DNA of 64,000 nucleotides from Flectonema sp. DT1601 (GCA_964019425.1 OZ025803.1:186001-250000); one strand, 5' to 3'; counted from the first letter of the stretch, positions 19,566 through 34,200 are shown. Notes: generated by a model from the sequence alone, not told the origin. Translations and numbers: made by a program.

Positions 19566-22500
19566 GTGATGACAACAGTGTCAGAAGTTTCAGTTGTCGC
19601 AGCCATCTCAACTATTTGTACTCTCAATTTCGATGACCTAATTGACAATAGTGACATACCTTTATCAATCCCACTGACAGCTCGTGCTAAATTATTAAGT
19701 TGCGGAGAATCTCATGTGTGTATTGGTCCAGTTAGGGAGAATTGCTTCGTTCTTCAAAGCGAATCCAAAGGAGAAATTTTAATAAATGAATCTCGAAAAG
19801 AGGTATTTGTTGGAGGAAAACCAAATTTAATATCATATCTACGTCAGAATTGCACCTACAAGATTGTGATTTTTATAAAGTCACACAATACTACTATTCA
19901 TATCAGAACTCCTCCTGTTATTGAAATCCATCGACTGTTACAAGTCGGTAGGCAGATCGCACAAATAACATTCACGAGGCCGATTGAAACTATTGCAACT
20001 CACACTCAGCTTCCAGCTGCAATAAACAGACAAGAAATTGCCAAGCGAGCAAGAGATCTTGTTCAACAAAAAAAAAACTCCGATTCCGAATTAGAGTTGC
20101 AAGCAACTACCATTCCAGACACAAATTCAGACATCGAAATGCCAGTCATTGGTCACGTTATAGGAAGCAGGATGGCAGCAGCTGCATGCTTCATGTATAA
20201 GAATCAAGCACAAGTAAACGCAAACGCTCATTCACCCAATCGAAGGGGTGATCTCATTATCGGAAAACCACCGCGAGACTTACATCCAACTGTTAAAGCT
20301 GCAAGCGATTGGAAAATAATGAATTCATGCAATGACCCTACTCGTATTCTGGTTGATAAACTGTGTGGGGTTCATTCGGTAGCCGTCCCGCAGATTGAAA
20401 ATTCAACTTCGGTACCGCAGTCGGATGTTGTGAAAGAAGTTCTTCCCGTTTTGAAAAAAAGACTTCCGAAGCTGGAGGCAGTCTGTCAGCAACCGTCAAA
20501 CTCTGTATCAGTAATTACTGGCTCTCAGTCGCAGTATGCTACGGATCTTTATGAGGTGTTTTTTGAGTCTATGTCAACCCGAAAAAAGATATTTGTTCAC
20601 TCGACTAATTGTTCTGTGTTATGCTCAGGACTCGAACCCGCGACCTACTACGCAACAAGAGTTCGAAGTAGGTGTGAAGTCACTCGAGTATTTAGTCCGT
20701 GGTCAGAACGAAGAGTATTCACAACATCTGCAGGAATTGTATTTTCTGTGAGTGAAGTACTTCATAACAGCGTCTTGTTGGAGTGGCGAGTAGGTGAGAT
20801 ACCAGAATCTACTGAAGGTAACAGCAAGGCAATCCTTGACCAAGAACTCACATCACATTCATCAGACAATAGCTGCAGCATCGCTATTGTTATCTCACCT
20901 GCTGATGAGGATCAACTCAAGTCGGAAAATACTTTTCGATTTACTACAATTGGTCTCTCAAATGATGAGCTGAAATCCAGCCATCGATTTACTGAATTAT
21001 TACAAAACACAAAATATAATGGGGTGTTGACATGTACTCCTGATGAACTATTTCATGGTGTTAGTGAGTACAAAGTTGAATTTTGCACTCCACTGAAGCC
21101 GAGGCTTCGAAAAAAGAAACAAAACACCGGTGGTGGTATTGAGAACTCAGCAGCCGCCCTCGCTGCGATTCAAAGCAAGGAGGGCGGACTTGGGTCTAGA
21201 AATGTGAGGTACGATCGAAGTTTGCCATCTCATTTTCGAAAAAAGCAGGAAAGACTACAACCTCTATTCAGTTCCCTTCCAGCTACCCCAACTGAAGTAC
21301 CTCCTGTTGAGACATTGGAAACTCCAACATTCGATGCGAGTGTCGTTCAGCCAGTTGTTTCATCTCCGTTAACGTTACCGACAAAACAGTCTCCTCATAT
21401 TTCCCCTACTAAGAAAACAGATTATACATCGTTGATACTTCAGCAGAGTGAAAGTGGAAGTCCATCTGCTCCAATTGACCCTTCAGAAGAAGACAATCAA
21501 TCACAAAGACATAGTCTAAGTAGTAGTGTTAGTGACACAGACAGTTCGACAGAGAGTGAGCCTATGAGGGTGGTACTGAATCCTGTCACGAAGGTGTTTT
21601 TGATTTCTGCTGAGGAACACGCTCTGACATTCGGATGGAGAGGAGACATCCCTGGGACTTCATCAACTAATTATAGAATTAGAATATTTACGATGGCTAC
21701 TGGTAAAACTATTCTACCTTGGGGATTCTGTCATGAGAATCCAAACAAAAGAGTAACAATGAAATCAATTGACGAATATCCATCAGTCCTACCAGGACAA
21801 GACGTAGACGACCCGAGAAGAACATTCGAATCGACTCTCAGTTCTTCAGTATCACAGTACAGAATACCTGAACTTCGACCTAATGCTAAATATGGAGTAA
21901 AAATGTGTTGTTACGATCCTATTGGCAATCACTGGCTTCCCTGGTCTCCCGCAGAAATTCTACAGACGCTAAAAGTTGCTGAGTTGTCAATTACGCAGGT
22001 GTGTTATCTTTTTTATTAATAAGCCTGTCTGTGACTCCTTTGTGTTGGATCTTCTTCATATAAAAGTAACTAAACAGATACGTTATAATAGTGTATCCCT
22101 GAAGCCATCGACTCAGGGTGAAGGAAGGACTGAACTTCGGATTGCGATTTATGACGGAGGGACTGCTCAGAATTTGAGATCTCATTTCGAACCAAATGCC
22201 GAACCATGCGTTGAAGATTTATCTGGTAATTGTCGCTACGTATTCGAAGCAAGACATCAACAAGAGAATGGATGGGGGTCTTGGAGTAATAAAGTTCAAC
22301 TCGCATATCGTTGTGTCCCTATCGAACTCAGTCCATACGGAGAAGATAATATTGAGATCTCCTGGTCACAGAAAGACTTAGCACAAGCACCTGTTGGAAT
22401 CACGACGAAGTATTTTATTGTTATAAAAGCTCTCTCGGCTAAGAAGGTTGAGGACATAGAATTAGATCATCTACCAACAAAGGGACGTCATCGTCTTACT

Positions 22501-25500
22501 GGTTTACAACAGGATCGATATAGGATTACATTCTTACAGGTTTTAGAAATTACTGACGAGGCCAGTTGGGCTTCGATTTCGAAGTACTTTTGGATTGAAA
22601 AGTATGCAGCGATTGCTCTGATAAAACAATTCGATGTTTTAATATCAAAAATTGGTGAAGATTCCATAACATTGTTTGCTGTTCAGTCTTCAGACAAACA
22701 TCGAATACCGAAACCATACACCTTAGAGTCCTCAACTCTTGAACAGGAAAGACAATTTCTTCAAGTTATCGAAAAAGTTCGTTCACAAGGTGAAGTCGAT
22801 TCCATGGCGAAGGACATTCTAAAATTCGAAATAGCAATCACACGACTAGACAACGGTCAGCAGCAGACGAGACAATTTCAACCAACTGCCCAGTTGGGTG
22901 GAATTGTTTGTGGGTTTGTACCTGACAAACCATACTCTCTCAGACTTCGACCACAATTACAAGCAGGCTCTTCACAATATTGGGGAGCCTGGTCATCCCT
23001 AACAAGGTTTACAACTCTTAGTAAGCTACACTTAGAAGCTGATGTGGTTGGTGAGGATTTTGTTCACATCAGATGGTCGAGAACCGTTCCTTTCAAGACT
23101 GCTAGTGAAGTCCTCGAACACCAGGCAATTCAAAAGCTACTCGACCTCGGAACAATCGGTCTCGACGAAGAACAAAAACGCCAGCATGAAATCGATATTG
23201 AAAGCGAACGCGACATTTGGAAGTTCAGAAAAGATGAGCGCGACAAACGTCGCGCACGAAGACGCAAACGACGACGAGAGAAGTACCCTCACGAGAAGGA
23301 TCCTCCGGTCGATAAAATTATAAAACCGACTTCAGCTGGCGATAAAGCAGATGCCTGGACAGCTGTAATGCAGGAATTGGCATCTGCTGAAAATCGAGAA
23401 CGGATTAGAGCCAATCACCGAAAACAAAAAGCTCAAAAAGTACTCATTCAACAAGAATTCACTGACTCTCAGTTAGAGGCGAGAGAACAGTACATTCTTA
23501 AGAAACAACAGCTTCAGAGAAGTAAGACGGGTCCTGAAGCACTTCTTGATGTGGTCTTGACTGCTGATGAAGAAGCTCGATTTTCAATTCCACCAAATGA
23601 AGTAATCTCATCTGACAGTACTGATGATGCTGATGATCATCCTTATCTTCAATTCCTTTATAAGACTAACACAGATTACGAAGTTTGGATTAGAGTTGAA
23701 GGTGAGAAAGATCCGATATTAAGAAGAGTTACTTGGGATGAGGACCAGTTCTTAGTCCAAGGCCTAACTTCAGGAATCCGTCACGCAATAAAAGTACGAC
23801 AAGAAGCTCTAGCAACAGGATGGTCATTATGGAGTAATCACATAATGATACAAACACTTGCTGACATTAGAGTTAAGATTCATGAAGTTGGTGAAGAGTA
23901 TGTTAACTTATCCTGTTCACGTGCACCAGTTGAAGTTGGTGATGAAGGAGCCTGTGAAGACACTCAAGTGATTACTTTACAAGATGATGTAGGATCTGTT
24001 ACTGGTTATCAAGTTAGAATCACATTCCGTTCAAGTAGAGGATACACCACAACTCAACAAGGATTTCAAGTTATTAGAGATATCTCTCTTGATAAATTCC
24101 ACGACATATTTCTGGTTGGAGGATTACAAACTGATTCGCTGTACAGCATTTGTGTTCGTGTTAAGGTAATGTTATTATCCTTTCTTATTCTTCAAGACTG
24201 ATATTAAAAATCATAAAAAAAAACAAAACAAAACAGGTTCGAAACGAGTACTGGGGACAATGGTCAGAACTGGTGTCATTCAGAACTGCCAGACCAATCG
24301 GACTAACGATAACATCAGTGAGTGAGTCGTCGATAGAAATATCATGGATGAGACCTCCCTTAGATACGGTAGAGCCTCGTCAACCAATACTAGCTCTTAA
24401 TAGTGAAGGAGAGTATGAGGCAGTCTATCAAACTCAAATAGCTGTCTGTCACGCGATACTCTACTGGACAATTACAATTCAGGGAATGCTTCCTAATTCT
24501 GACATGACGAGTGATGATAAATGGGTTACTGGAAATCAGATAATCGAAGAACCCTTCCAAAAGAGTTCCAAAGAGATAACAAGACTACAACCTGATTCTG
24601 TTTATAGATTAACGGTACGATCTATTGACAGTGTTGGTATTATAAGTCCATATTCACCTCCTTATTATGTCGTCACAAAACCAAGTGTTACGTCAAAAAT
24701 CATCATTCTGGGTGAGCATTTCGGAGTCTTAAAAAGTGAGCGAGCTGTCCGTTGCACAGAAGTAGCGAATCTAAAAATAGTCGCAGAAAGATTCCTGAAA
24801 CTCACAGAGCAGAGATTGGCAGCTCAGCAGCCGACTGAGGGAAAGAAATCAAAGAAGATTGGAAAGAAAGTCAGACACCAGAAACAAGAATCGTCATCAG
24901 CTTCGATACCCACCTTGACAGATTCAAAAAATAAGTCTCCAGAAGAACTTTTATACGAAGAGGGAGCATCCGTCCTAATTGAAGATGGTAAGGATTTAGG
25001 TTTTGAGGTTCGTGTGATTCCATCAGAAGTTTGGGAAGAATCACAAAAGAAACCAATTATTGGAGAGAAGTGTCGATTCACTATCATCCCACCTGAAGCG
25101 TCAAACAAAATAGCAATCACGAGAACTGACTCTACGGATGTTAGAATCCTTCAAAACCTTGAACCTGGTATGTACATAATTAATGTTCTGATAGAAATCA
25201 CTTCAAGTCAATCCATACAAACAAAAACCAGGTTCAACATATGCCTGTGTCAGTCGAGCACTGCACCAGTGGTCATCCAAACAAAAATCATCAAAGCAAG
25301 ACTCTTCTGAGCATGCTGAATGGGGAGCCTGGTGTGAACCTGCTTTTATTGAAACACTTCCAGCACTCGAAGTTATATTAGTCAATGTTTATGAATACAG
25401 CATTGAATTTACTATTTCTAAGGGAAATCATTGTCCTACATCTCTTTATAATTTTACTGGAACTACTAGTTTTCTGTATCAGTGTGCGATAAATGAGAAT

Positions 25501-28452
25501 ACATCACTTGAACCGTTGTGCTTGAAATCAGATGGCCCGACCTCCTTCAAGATCGTTGGACTTGAAAGAGACAAACAATACAATGTTACGATGAGAAATA
25601 AAATATACGACGTAAATGCTGGAATCAATGGAACAGTTTGTTTCGACAGCTGGCACTCAATATTTCATTTTAGAACACTTCCTAGAAGACCTTGTATGCC
25701 TGTTTTGTATGAGGCGAGACCGTTACCCACTGGAGGGTTAGTGGTTGGTTTTTTCTGGAGAACAGAACGTGATGCTGACTGTATAAGTGGGTTAGAGTTA
25801 AAGAGTACGGATGTGTCTATTTATAAACAAGGTGTATCTATGGCAATGCTCAGAGCTCGCTTTATAGAACTTTATGGAGTTGCTTACACTACGACAGAGA
25901 TATCTCCATCTGGTATATGGGATGTTGATGGCGATGAGGAAGACGACGACGACATTCGACCGTCTCGCGGATTCAAACAGCAGACTTCTCAAATAGATTT
26001 AGCATCTGGTAATTCTATAGCCGATACGTTAAGGATTTATTTAACATTTTCTGCTGATGCACTTCGAAAATTAATAGCCCAATCTCAAGGTAGACATCAT
26101 GACTTGCCAACTGGAATTCCCCCAACCGAATTAGCTTTACGATTATCACATATAATTATGTGTAATAAGTCTAATCAAAGTCACTACAGTGTTGTGAATT
26201 ATAAATTACTTCGAGGTCTTCATAGGAGTTATGTCAGACCTTTTCCTATTGTGACTCACAAGTTACAAAGAATACCTGACGTCAGTCCTTCAAGTTCACG
26301 GGCTGAGCAGTTGCTTCAAAACCTTCCTGGGAGTAGTTTTGTTCCTTTACTTAGAAAGATGAAAAGTGATTTGTGTTACTTGTCCGATACTCCTGAAGTA
26401 CAACCTGACGGTATTGATCCTAGTGGTTTAGATATGCCATCAGTTACTAATCTCTGTACTGTCATCATTTATGAAAACGTATCTGGCATGACGTTTGAAG
26501 GGTCCGTAGAATCACTTTTCGGCCCTCCACTGAAAGTCAGAACCCCTCCACCCGAAAAAACAACATCCACAACACAAACCCTAACCAAAGCAGAAGACTA
26601 CCTGAAAGGTTTATTATCTTGCGATAGTTCAGCTTACTTGGTTCAGGCGGCTTCGATTATCTCTTTAGACAACGGGGATAGCAACGCCTGGCATGTCGTG
26701 GGAGAAGTCGTAGGAGCAGGTTTCATACGAGTCATTCTAGAAAAAGGAAGGCTTTCCGACTACACTTTTCGACTCCGTGGCAGATCTGAATGTGCTGACA
26801 AACTTTTTAATTTCTACTCAAATAGATTGAAGGAAAGGAAATTATGGTCGTCATACTCTGTTGCTGTTTCTTGGAAGGAGAAACAACCTCCAAAAGTTTG
26901 TACCAACTTGCAATCGTCACATATAACTCACAGCAGTGCTATAATTAAATGGGTTCCTCCAGAGAATCGATCTTGTCATAATCAATTGACTTACTCAATC
27001 TTTATAATGAGAGTTGGTGATGATTCTAAATGGGTGGAGACTGTGAGAGTGTTAACACCAATCTGTCACTTAACCAACCTCGCAATAAGATCTACTTATA
27101 AAGTCGCAGTGCGAACATGTAGTACGTTTGGTTCTTCGTCTTTAAGTAAAGTTATTAGATTTTGTACTTCAATTCGAGCTGTTGAAAATAAATTATTAAA
27201 ACTCTCTCAGCTTGAATCACTTAAACAAGTGACGTGGTATTCTGGAGACTGGAAATGGCCTTATCCATCTCCCACAGAATCCGATTATGTCTCTCCTTTT
27301 AGCTCATCTTGTTTCCATCTTCCTGTAAACATGGAAGTAGGTTCTGCCACTAAGAGAAAGTTATACAGTCAACAGTTGAATTCAACACATAAAACACCTG
27401 CGTGTCTGGTTGTGCCTGATAATAAAGATGTTCTGCCGCCTGTTTGTATTCCTAAAGAAGGTCACTCGAATACGTCACTTGATGGAGGAATGATTTCAAT
27501 CGATAAATTAGAACATAAGAATACAATATCTCAATCAGGTTTAAAACAAAGTTTCTTAACAGAATCAAATCAAATTAAACTTCGCAAGCAGAGCTTCAGA
27601 AGAGCTCGTCGACGAAGACGTGGATCACTCTTAGAGACGGAAAGACGACGGAAATTCAAAATAGACGAACTCGAGGAACTTGAGGACCTCTCAGATGATA
27701 GAGACCTCCATTCATACAATCCACCAGAAGCTGATATTGTACTTATTAGTTGTTTAAAAATTCAAAGTCCCGTTCCGCCTTCACCGATTTCAGAGGCGTC
27801 TGGTTTACCAAAACAGATTGAGCCTGAGTTGAGTCCCAGAAAGTGCGTTGTCTTTAACATTGAAAACAAAGACAGTGAACTTCACATTCAAAAACAAGAA
27901 AGCAACGCCAGCAGCAGCGGTTTTGCTGACTCACAACTCTTTGTTGTTGAAAGCGAGTTGGAATCTTTAAACCTCGTACAAACTGAGGCCGATGATCTGT
28001 TTGCGGAGAGTGTGAAAAAGCTTCAAGTATCGAAATTGAGTTCAAAAAATGTCGTTGACACGGAATCGAACAGCGGGGGTTTACAAGGTGCACTAACTCT
28101 GAGTGCACTGTATCAAGTCACACCAGCAGCAACTGCAATACCTTCGACATGGGATGTTCAAGGAGATGATGTAAAAGATGTATCCCCTCAAGACTATCTA
28201 CCTCATGATGTTGTTAGTAACATTCCTGAGAAGGTTCGTAGAGTTCGTCCGCGTCCACCTCCAAAGTCTCTGATCACAACGTCGTTTCGAAGACGAGGTC
28301 GAGTGACATTCCATACTCGCAGAACTATTTTAAATACAAAAACGATTCCAAAGAATTGGTTCGTGTCTTCAGAAGTTGAAGATATCCTTGAAGGTCCCAT
28401 AAGCACACTTCCTCTTTATAATGCTTTTTCGGAGGAGATAAATCCTGCGTGA
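19566..28452 (+). CDS. Giant fibronectin-type-III repeat protein, 2,890 residues
   Basis: Four exons, 19566-21998, 22078-24165, 24237-25167 and 25232-28452, with phases 0, 0 and 1; introns are 79, 71 and 64 nt. The reading is supported by FN3 domains that stay continuous across each junction, for example LEPG|STYACVSRA at the third. Many FN3-like units recur, each closing on a Trp motif: WGSWSN, WGAWSS, WSLWSN, WGQWSE, WGAWCE and the weaker FSPWSE. Between domains lie charged or Ser-rich linkers, including a very basic block near 23220-23300. No signal peptide or membrane span is visible, so it is probably a cytoplasmic or cytoskeletal scaffold. No catalytic domain was found and no homologue is named. 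Confidence 0.8.
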
Positions 28453-28835
28453 TCAAAGCTAATGATTGGTTTATTTTAGTTCACTATAATCTCAATAACC
28501 CTCCATTTTTGGTGTCTCGTTAATTATTTACACTTCAAAATATTTTGATGTACTTTTGTGACCTCCCCCTCCTCGGTCCTTTATTATTAAAGAAGAAGAA
28601 GTCTGTTAAAAAGGAATTATTTTATTTTACAGTGGGGGGGGGGGGTGGGAGGGGTGGGGGGGGGGAACTTTGATACGATACGAAAAGATTTATCTGGGAA
28701 GAATACTGCAGGTCTGGGGGTACTCTCTGTGTGACAAAAGTGTGATTTTTTTTGTATTTCCATTTGAATAATAATAATAAAACTCATATTACCTTTTTAA
28801 AAGTATGAATCCATTATGGTTATAAATAGTTGAGG
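28453..28835. other. Intergenic stretch with a G-rich block
   Basis: About 380 bases of UTR-like sequence. The G tract listed separately is its only striking element. Confidence 0.6.
28634..28665 (+). other. G tract with quadruplex potential
   Basis: Four G runs (about 12, 3, 4 and 10 bases) separated by single T or A bases fit the G-quadruplex pattern on the + strand, in the 3' region of the FN3 gene. It is the only such G-rich block noticed in the window. Long G runs are also prone to assembly error. Confidence 0.6.
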
Positions 28836-31215
28836 ATGACTAAACCACAAGATCTTGCGATCGATCAGCGTCAGAATGGATATCCACCTTTTACATCTGT
28901 TTTTGGAGGAAAGAGTGAACATCGGTGTTGGTATTCTTTAGGAGACCGATCAGAAATGGAAGCAAAAGAAACCGGGAGCGACTTAGCAACCAAAGCAGAA
29001 AAGCGTATCCTGGGAGCGCTATGGCCAAGTGGTGCGTACACTAATAGAGAACAGATGCTGATTTCAAGGGAAGAAACGAGAGTTCAATTTACATGTGTCT
29101 GGTGTAAAGACACACTCTCAATTCATTTAACGAGACCAAGACCTGAAGTTGTTTATATTCCTCAAATACGAGTTGAAACTATTGATACTGAGAGGATTCT
29201 TTCAATGTACAGTAAACTATCTCAAATTCTTACTTTATTAGAAACTAGTCCCGATTCTAGTCCTCAGATTTCAAAGGAAACTCATCCAGAACTTTGCAAA
29301 AGTAGAGATAAATATTTTGTCGCTCCTGTCAACATATTACAAGCAGTCGGATTCGAACGTGGTGATGGAATATACAAAGTTCCTCAAAATGCTTCTCCGA
29401 TTTTTCCAGGAGATATGAGAAAAGCTTTAGAATCAGAGATAGAAGCCCTTACAACAACTGGTGGTGACTGTGATTTATCAACTGCTTGGCTTCCATGGGA
29501 AACCGGAGCGTTAACTTCTCGAATCTATCATTATGTTGACAGGGTTAAAGTTCACTTGGAAACATTAATTCAACAATTCGAAGTATCAGGTCCGAGTGTG
29601 GAATTATTATTTGAGGCTAAGAAGACTTGGTCATGGACGGCATCGTACTGGTACTTTGAGTACTATTCAATAATTAGAAGTGATTATCGTTTACGTGCGA
29701 ATCTACTGCTGAATTCTGCTTCTGGATTGGTTTGTCACGTTCATAAACAGTTGTCTCACTGCACTGATTTGTCTCTTTGCTTTGGATATCGAAGAAAAGA
29801 AGCATTTCCTCCATCTCTAATTAGAGTTCATGGATTCGTTACGTCATTTATTCAAGCATTATGGTGTTGTAGTGAGACTTACAGGAGTGCAGTGTTGGCC
29901 GTCCAAGTTTCCGATGCGGAGAAGGATTCTGAATTTCTGTGGTTTTGTAAACTTCAAAGACTGCTGGCCCACATGACTTTTGGAAAGTACAACAGCTACG
30001 ATGCAAAGTTCGTCTTAGAAATGTGCGAATGCCGGATCACATCATCAAAGAATACCAATCCATTGTTTTCACAAGGACTCACACCACACTCGTTGTTATC
30101 TCTGCTGACTACATCAGTTAGTCAGATTACTGGGCTTGCTGTTGTTTCGTGTATTGCTCTCCAGTTGGATCCCCTCCCTCAAAGTCTCAAGCTACTCTTC
30201 CCTTCCGCAATGGTTGAGGTGCTCTCTCTTGAGGATCTCATGGAACTTCGTGAGTCGGCTGTTTTTCACATCGCATTGAAGCCTTCTCAGTGTCCGCTGG
30301 CTGAGTTGGATAATTTTAGTCGAATTCAACTCCAGTTCGATTGCGAGCTGATGAGTGACATGAAGGGGATTTTCTCGGAGATCCAAAGTCGGAAAAGTGA
30401 TGCTACCGAATATCAGAAGTTGGTGGAGAGTTTGGAAGGCGGATGGGACAAACTGAAGTGTAAGGGTGATGAGGTGAAGGTGGTTTGCGCAGAGTTGCTG
30501 CGTTGCGGTGAAGAACGAGAGCGTGAGCTAAACATGCTCAAAGAGAAGTATGACAACATGTTAACAACAATTAGTAATTCAATACTCAATGGAGAAGATC
30601 CAACACATGGTTTATCATCAATCTCGTGGTTACTTCCTGATGGGTCTGCTTATTGTATGTCACGTGATCCCTGTCCTCCACATGTTTGGTATCACTCGGC
30701 TTCAGATAAAGAGAACATTCAATCTTATGATGTAATCTCAAAACTTTCATCATTCCCAACGGGAACGGAGATGCATTTATTTTATGAAGCAATTGTTTTT
30801 GATACCACTTCTGAAGGAAGTCAACAACAACATCATTGTTGGGCTTCTATCGTAAGTGAAAGTGAATCTGCCGACCAACAATGTGTGATCCCTTAATACG
30901 GTGAGTAAGAATTACTGTAATTCTCTCTTACTTATGTTTATTTTATTTTGTCTCATAGGCTACATTGCTGAGTGTACCGTCAACCTTTTATCGGTATGTG
31001 TTTAAATATTATTTGTTTTATTCCCTGTTTGCCTTTCTACTAAAAGCGTCATATCAGAAGTTGTTAAGAAAAGTGGATTCTTAACTCGCTTTAAGCGTGA
31101 ATCGCGATATACAGCTGCAGGAGCTTTCCTTGTAGAATTGTTTCTCTATATGTTACATTTAAATTCTCAAACAAACAACAGACACGACGGCAGCAATGAG
31201 CAACAATTTGCATGA
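28836..31215 (+). CDS. Unrecognised 739-residue protein
   Basis: Three exons, 28836-30851, 30959-30993 (a 35-nt micro-exon) and 31047-31215, with introns of 107 and 53 nt (GTAAGT...CATAG and GTATGT...AAAAG). The junctions keep the frame and give a C-terminus ATLLSVPSTFYRVISEVVKK and on to HDGSNEQQFA. The protein is mixed alpha/beta with many Trp and Cys residues and a probable helix with charged heptads near 515-575 (LKCKGDEVKVVCAELLRCGE). No signal peptide or membrane span. The helical layout recalls BRO1-type domains but no diagnostic motif supports that. Start chosen at the first Met. Gene reality is firm, function unknown. Confidence 0.7.
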
Positions 31216-31299
31216 GGAGTTGTTTTATACCAGTGTGTGGTTGTGATTTTCTTATTTATTTATTTTCCATTTCTTAAATTCGACAGCACACCACTCAAT

Positions 31300-34200
31300 A
31301 TGATTATTCATTGGTTTTTAACAACAGTGATATGTATCGTGTGTTTGTTAACTGTAGTGTTTGTTGTTTCTATTCCGTTGGGAGTGGCGATGCCTGATGA
31401 TGGAAGTGGCTGTGTTATGACTCGAATGTGGCCAAATTGGATCACCGAAAACGAATCATCGCCATACCGTTTAATGAGATACTCTGATGGTGAAGATCGT
31501 TCAAGTACTGATCCTTATATGAGAATACCGATAGTATTTGTTCCAGGTAATGGTGGATCGTATAAACAAGGACGAAGTATTGGTCACGTCATGTCTGAAG
31601 ACCCTAACGGAATTTACACTTTATACGCTGTGGACTACATTGGTGAGCTATCAGCATTGTCTGGAGAAATATTTAGTAAACAACAAAAATATTTACACGA
31701 AGAAGTAGTTAAGACTATCAGGCGACTACATAGACTGAAACCCACCACTAAGATTGGATGCATTGCTCACTCGATGGGAGGAATTGTTGCTTCCACCGAT
31801 GTCACTAATTGGAGTTTTGTCATCGCACTGGCAACGCCATTTGCTCATCCTCCGATACTGGACGACTTATTGTTTGAAGCTGCGTATGATTCATTAAATA
31901 AGAAACCAGACATACCAATAGTCAGCGTGTCATCTGGTATTCGTGATTTCATGGTTCCAGCTTCTCAGTCTAAACACGATCTGTTTGTATCCACATACGT
32001 GAGAGTCAGTGATATCGATGCGAGGGTTGAGTGTGATCACCTATCGATACTTTGGTGTAATCAAGTTGTTATGTTTATAGTAAAGACACTTCTTCCATCG
32101 GAGGGGAAATACCGAAATGAAATTCCTGAAAAGAAACTATTGAAAACCAGTCGAGAGAAAACAAAATGCGCGGAGTTCGTTGAGTCGGACTCCTCATCCG
32201 AAAAGTCTGTTGTTTTGTTATCAACTTCTACTGTTAGTAGTAAAGAATCAAAACAGATTGAATCTGTTAGGTATTTCAAGCAAATATCTTCACGAGTAGC
32301 TGTCTCTGCGTTTGATGCATCGTGTGCGAACATATCAACGTCAGTCTGTTTTCCAGAAGGTTCTTCTTGTTGTGATGATATCACGATACCTTCTTACGAT
32401 GTATTATTCTCTCCTACACTTAGTGTGAATATCAATTTCCCACCAGGACGTAGTTGTGGTCTCTTATCTCAACATAGCTTGCCATGGTTCCTGCGGGGGC
32501 TCGTGTTCAGAGCTTCCCATTCAAGTCGAAGTTGTGAAAAAGGATCAAATTCATATTTCATTAAAAATGGAAATAAAATATCAAAACGAGGAGTTATTCT
32601 TGCACCGGATAATAATTATTTCTGGATAACTGAAATAATTAAAGACACGTCATGTGACTCAACTATTACTTTATCACCTCAATGGGCTGCTTCAAGTTGG
32701 GTTCAATTTACATCCAACGGAGGTGTCGCATCTCTTGTTTTGACTGTCTCGGTGCTTTCTCTACAATTAGGAAACATATTTCATTTAATTTCCTTACTGT
32801 CGCTTTGTATCTTACTGTCCCCTGTGATGGTTCTTGTTGGGATGTCGGTCAAAAAGATTTTTCGGCTTCTAACTTGTATCGGAATGGCTTTACTGCCAGC
32901 TTCTAGTGCATCAAAACAACGTGTGTGGTTCGTGCCAGGTATGTATTTATTTATTTAAAACTATTTACAACATGTTACTGAGGAGATCATCAAGTAATGT
33001 CGCGCATGTCAATTCAGAAAACTGGGGAAAATAATAACTTGATTGTCATTTAGGGACGATCATTTTTTTTTTTCACAATAAAAAAAAAAATAAAAAACAA
33101 AAATGAACCACCTTCTTCCTTAGAAGGAATAAAAAGCCTTCGTTATAAATAGTGAACTGGTTGTTTTAATATAAAGAAATGTTAGTCTCAGTGGGGGGTA
33201 CACAACTAACAAATGGAATTCACACGAGTTACTTCAATTGGTGAGCTGACTGCGTCTGTGCAGTCAGCTGGAGCTGTCGCTGTCGCTGTGGATGTCGGAG
33301 GGACAAACACACGAGTCGCATTGAAAGACGTCAACAGCAACATCACAGCAGCAGTTTTCAAAGAAAAAATCAACTCAAAAGTTGATCTTCTTAACATGCT
33401 TTCTTCTATCGGTGTTGCCCTGAACGGCAAGAAGGTTGTTGGTGCTTCTTTAGCTGGACCAGGACCCCGCAATGCAATGGGAACACAATTGGGTCCATTT
33501 TCTAACTATCGGGGAGACTCAGTAAATGATAAGATTATTCACAAGAAGGAATTACCTTCCACTCTGTTTCCTCAAAACAGCACCACATTACTTAACGACT
33601 TAGAGGCTGCAGCGTATGGTATCGCATCAGTGAGTAAATCTGATCAACTGGCGTCTAATTTCACAATGATGTGGGGTCCAAATGACGCAAAGAAAATGTA
33701 CCTCGAGAGGGGACCGTACTTAATCATAGCTGCCGGCACTGGTTGTGGAACAGGTCTCGTTTACTTAGGTTCTAATGGGAATATTGAAGTCATGCCGTTG
33801 GAATTTGGACATGTTAGTGTTGTCACAGAATCTGCTGAGGAGGAATGGCTCTCATATATGAAACCAATTCTTAAAAGAGGTGATAAGCCTCCTGAGTATG
33901 ACGATGTGGTTACTGGTAGAGGTTTATTGTGGGCCTACAATTTCTACAAACAGAAATCAACATCTGTTTCTGTTCCAGAATTAACTGATCCTGCAGAGGT
34001 TGCGATGAGGTCACATAAAGGATGTCCAGTTGCTGGTCAGGCGATGAAGACTCACTACAAGCTTCTTATGAATTTAGCATCGAATCTAACGATGGGATTC
34101 GTCTTGGGTGGTGTTGTTGTTGCTGGTGATAATGCTATGCACAATGAGCCATTCTTATCGTCCCCAGAAAATATAAAATTCCTCAAACAATCATACCTTT

